A stretch of 23,498 nt of DNA. Origin: Candidatus Nomurabacteria bacterium (GTDB lineage: Bacteria; Patescibacteriota; Minisyncoccia; Phycocordibacterales; UBA9973). This document shows, one piece after another, positions 21,669 to 23,498 of the stretch. The stretch's first letter is position 1. Every line of letters starts with the position of its first letter. The notes below the pieces were generated by a model. That model searched no databases, was not told where the DNA came from, and saw nothing but the letters and a program-made list of their open reading frames with translations. Location of the stretch: contig CALRFB010000004.1 in NCBI GenBank assembly GCA_943356455.1, positions 1 to 23,498 of the forward strand, written 5' to 3'. A program made the position numbers and the translations under genes.

Positions 21669-23078
21669 TTATTCCGAAAGATTTTTTTCTTTTGTATTTG
21701 AAACAAAGAGCATGGTAACTACAATAGCGAGCACCACAACACCAGTGAGGAGAACTAGGGCTTTGATTTTCAGTGAACTTTTTTTTTCTGAGGCACTGTT
21801 TTCTGAGAGCGTCTCATGTGTGGGTTGGATATACGTCACTTCAACTGCAGACGCGATATCTGGATCTATGTTTTGTATTGGATCAATAAACGTAGATGTT
21901 GGTGGAATAGTAGAGGCTATAGTTGAATATTCGGCGTCATTTTTTCCTTGTTGTACTATTTCCACGACTGCCACTTCGGGAGATTTGGTGGTTTGAGGAA
22001 CGAGGTTGTTGTTGGGATAGAGTAATCGATACTCTTCCATGAGCGGGATGTGCATTTTTTGCTTGTCGATAATAAGCAGGGCTCCCGCCAAAATAATAGT
22101 TCCTGTGGGCATAACGTACACTTGCGACCGAGTGTCATCGGCAATTTGCCAACCCGAAATATCTAGTTCGCTAGTGTTATCATTTTTAATAGCTACAGCC
22201 ATGCCATCATCTCTAAAAGAAATATTTGGTACGTGCACAAAAACAGTGTATCGATCGACGAGATATGGCACGTTGTCATAAAAGTGCTCGAAATACGCCG
22301 CCTGAACCACATAGTGGCCGGGGTATGAGTAGGTATGTGGTATATCACCTGTATTCTGACTTTGATAACTTTCTCCGTCTCCAAAATTCCAATATACCTG
22401 GCCGTGGTCTACATCTTTACCGTCTTCATTTGTTACTTTGATTTTATAAATAACCGTATTGTCATATACCAGGAGCATGTCGGCAGTGCTTATATGTATC
22501 GCGGGTTTATACTTCTTTGTTGTTGTTTCGGCTGTATCAACAATTTCACTATCTGTATTCCCTATTTCCTCTGTCGTAGGTGTCATCGAGCCCGGGCTTG
22601 CTATTGTGGCTTTCCAACCCAAGTCGGTGCGATTTAATGATTTTTCATCTCCATTTGCACCTGCATCTATCGAATACGTAGCTTCATCTATACTTGCGCC
22701 AGTTGCATCTTTCAATGCCAATGTTTCTCCTGTGTTAGACAATGAAAAAACCGAGTCAAATATTGTACCGGCATATTCGGGATAGTCGAGTTGAAATTGT
22801 TCAGCATTATCTGCAACAACAGCAAATCCATTTGCGGCAAGTATTGCAGTACCTTGAACTAGCACCAAAGTATGGTTTGAGTTATTTTCTAGAAACTTCC
22901 AACCAGTTAGATCGACACTGGCTGTTGTTTTATTTTCTATTTCAATCCATTCGTGGTTGGTATCTCCTTCGGGTGGATCGTACATGATTTCGTTTATGCG
23001 GACTGCCGCCCCAACAACTGTTGGCACAAGCAGTACACAAAATGCTGTGACTATAGAAAGTGTGTATATTTTTTTCAT
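21669..23078 (-). CDS. Surface protein with two lamin-tail domains flanking a PKD domain
   Basis: 469 residues with a signal peptide (about 1-24, ending GAA). Domain 1 (about 25-130) is a lamin-tail domain: VRINEIMYDPP, HEWIEIENKTTASVDLTGW and SNTGETLALKDATG are its typical elements. A PKD-like domain (about 195-285) includes YWNFGDGESY and HTYSYPGHYVVQA. A second lamin-tail-like domain (about 290-365) contains VAIKNDNTSELDISGWQIAD. A Thr/Ser-rich stalk follows, then a C-terminal transmembrane helix (about 438-460) with a basic tail. The protein is thus exposed outside the cell and anchored at its C-terminus. Such domains occur in extracellular nucleases and adhesins, but no nuclease domain is visible here. 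It starts 34 nt after the upstream gene and probably shares its transcript. Confidence 0.85.
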   Translation of the reverse strand: MKKIYTLSIVTAFCVLLVPTVVGAAVRINEIMYDPPEGDTNHEWIEIENKTTASVDLTGWKFLENNSNHTLVLVQGTAILAANGFAVVADNAEQFQLDYPEYAGTIFDSVFSLSNTGETLALKDATGASIDEATYSIDAGANGDEKSLNRTDLGWKATIASPGSMTPTTEEIGNTDSEIVDTAETTTKKYKPAIHISTADMLLVYDNTVIYKIKVTNEDGKDVDHGQVYWNFGDGESYQSQNTGDIPHTYSYPGHYVVQAAYFEHFYDNVPYLVDRYTVFVHVPNISFRDDGMAVAIKNDNTSELDISGWQIADDTRSQVYVMPTGTIILAGALLIIDKQKMHIPLMEEYRLLYPNNNLVPQTTKSPEVAVVEIVQQGKNDAEYSTIASTIPPTSTFIDPIQNIDPDIASAVEVTYIQPTHETLSENSASEKKSSLKIKALVLLTGVVVLAIVVTMLFVSNTKEKNLSE

Positions 23079-23112
23079 CGGATATGCCGTTAGTGGCTCC
23101 CTGATTATTACA

Positions 23113-23498
23113 CTAACTACTTAAAATACTCCTCAAGACATCTTCAGGAACTTCTTTCGGACTTTCAGTCGTTTGTTTTGACTCCGTCTTTGTTTCGATA
23201 TTTGCGCTCGATGGCATCGGTGCATTTGATTTCAATTTTGATATCGGAATTTCTGAAGGTTGTGCGGGTTTGGAATTTTGAGCAGGTACCACTTTTTGCA
23301 ACAATGCACGCAAATCGGCTATTTTCTGTGCGTCTGGCGTACGGCTTTTTTTGAGAGAATTAAGGGAAATCGTTTCCGGGTGGTGTGGGAAGGCTGGAAT
23401 CGCAGTATCACTTGGTTTTGTCGTTTCTACTGTCGCTGTCATGCTCGGCACATCTATTTTAGGACGCTCGGGTTCGATAGCAAGCTTATTGAGTAAAC
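23113..23498 (-). CDS. C-terminal part of a Pro/Ser/Lys-rich protein (5' end outside window)
   Basis: The frame runs open from the window edge to TAA/TGA-type stop at 23113 on the minus strand (at least 127 residues). An internal GTG at 23451 is possible but unnecessary, because the frame continues upstream without a stop (LLNKLAIEPERPKIDV). The sequence is dominated by Pro, Ser, Thr, Lys and Glu and looks disordered, apart from one helical stretch (DAQKIADLRALLQKVV) and a C-terminal PEDVLRSILSS. I recognise no family. It lies 34 bp upstream of the lamin-tail gene on the same strand. Confidence 0.6.
   Translation of the reverse strand, partial: LLNKLAIEPERPKIDVPSMTATVETTKPSDTAIPAFPHHPETISLNSLKKSRTPDAQKIADLRALLQKVVPAQNSKPAQPSEIPISKLKSNAPMPSSANIETKTESKQTTESPKEVPEDVLRSILSS

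Noticed and set aside
1..23498. CRISPR array, insertion sequence, prophage or rRNA
   Set aside because: No regularly spaced repeats, transposase or integrase frames, phage structural genes or rRNA-like conserved blocks were seen on either strand.

Overview
The window looks like a chromosomal segment from a member of the Candidatus Patescibacteria (CPR), probably the Parcubacteria/Paceibacteria side. The reasons are an IF-2 of only 499 residues with no N-terminal extension, a cluster of T4SS-type pilin-like genes beside an orphan solute-binding protein, a sigma factor paired with a DUF5667 membrane protein, tRNA genes without encoded CCA, very tight gene packing, and many genes that start only 6-9 nt downstream of a -10 box. 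The lineage is an inference from gene content, not from a phylogeny.

Layout. Positions 1-500 hold the 5' end of a minus-strand Pro/Thr-rich membrane protein, then a non-coding block with five hairpins and a tRNA-like T-arm. Next come rpmG (bL33, too short for a 60-residue ORF cutoff), tRNA-Tyr, and a minus-strand cysteine desulfurase-clpB pair. Overlapping divergent promoters near 4857-4904 separate that pair from a plus-strand translation operon: DUF4446 protein, infB, rbfA and tRNA-Cys. A tRNA block follows (Leu-TAA, Lys-CTT, Leu-TAG), with a repeated copy of the tRNA-Lys 3' end. A two-gene plus-strand membrane operon of unknown function lies at 7908-9991.

From 14075 down to 10064 the minus strand carries a methyltransferase, an extracellular solute-binding protein and five small pilin-like membrane proteins, ending at a bidirectional terminator. 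Further right on the minus strand is an operon of a degenerate metallo-beta-lactamase-fold protein, a small membrane protein and gyrA. A type-4-like uracil-DNA glycosylase diverges from it. An NDH-2-like dehydrogenase (minus) diverges from an ECF-type sigma factor coupled to a DUF5667 membrane protein (plus). The window closes with a lamin-tail/PKD surface protein and a 5'-truncated proline-rich protein, both minus.

How the genes work together. The left half is mostly housekeeping: protein disaggregation, sulfur mobilisation, translation initiation, ribosome maturation and tRNAs. The pilin/solute-binding cluster, the sigma/DUF5667 pair and the lamin-tail protein are cell-surface functions, plausibly DNA or substrate uptake and envelope sensing. 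I see no CRISPR array, insertion sequence or prophage. The features most worth following up are the hairpin/T-arm block at 266-451, the pilin array, the repeated leaderless promoter architecture, the tRNA-Lys 3'-end duplication, and two proteins that have lost expected metal ligands (the MBL-fold protein and the uracil-DNA glycosylase).
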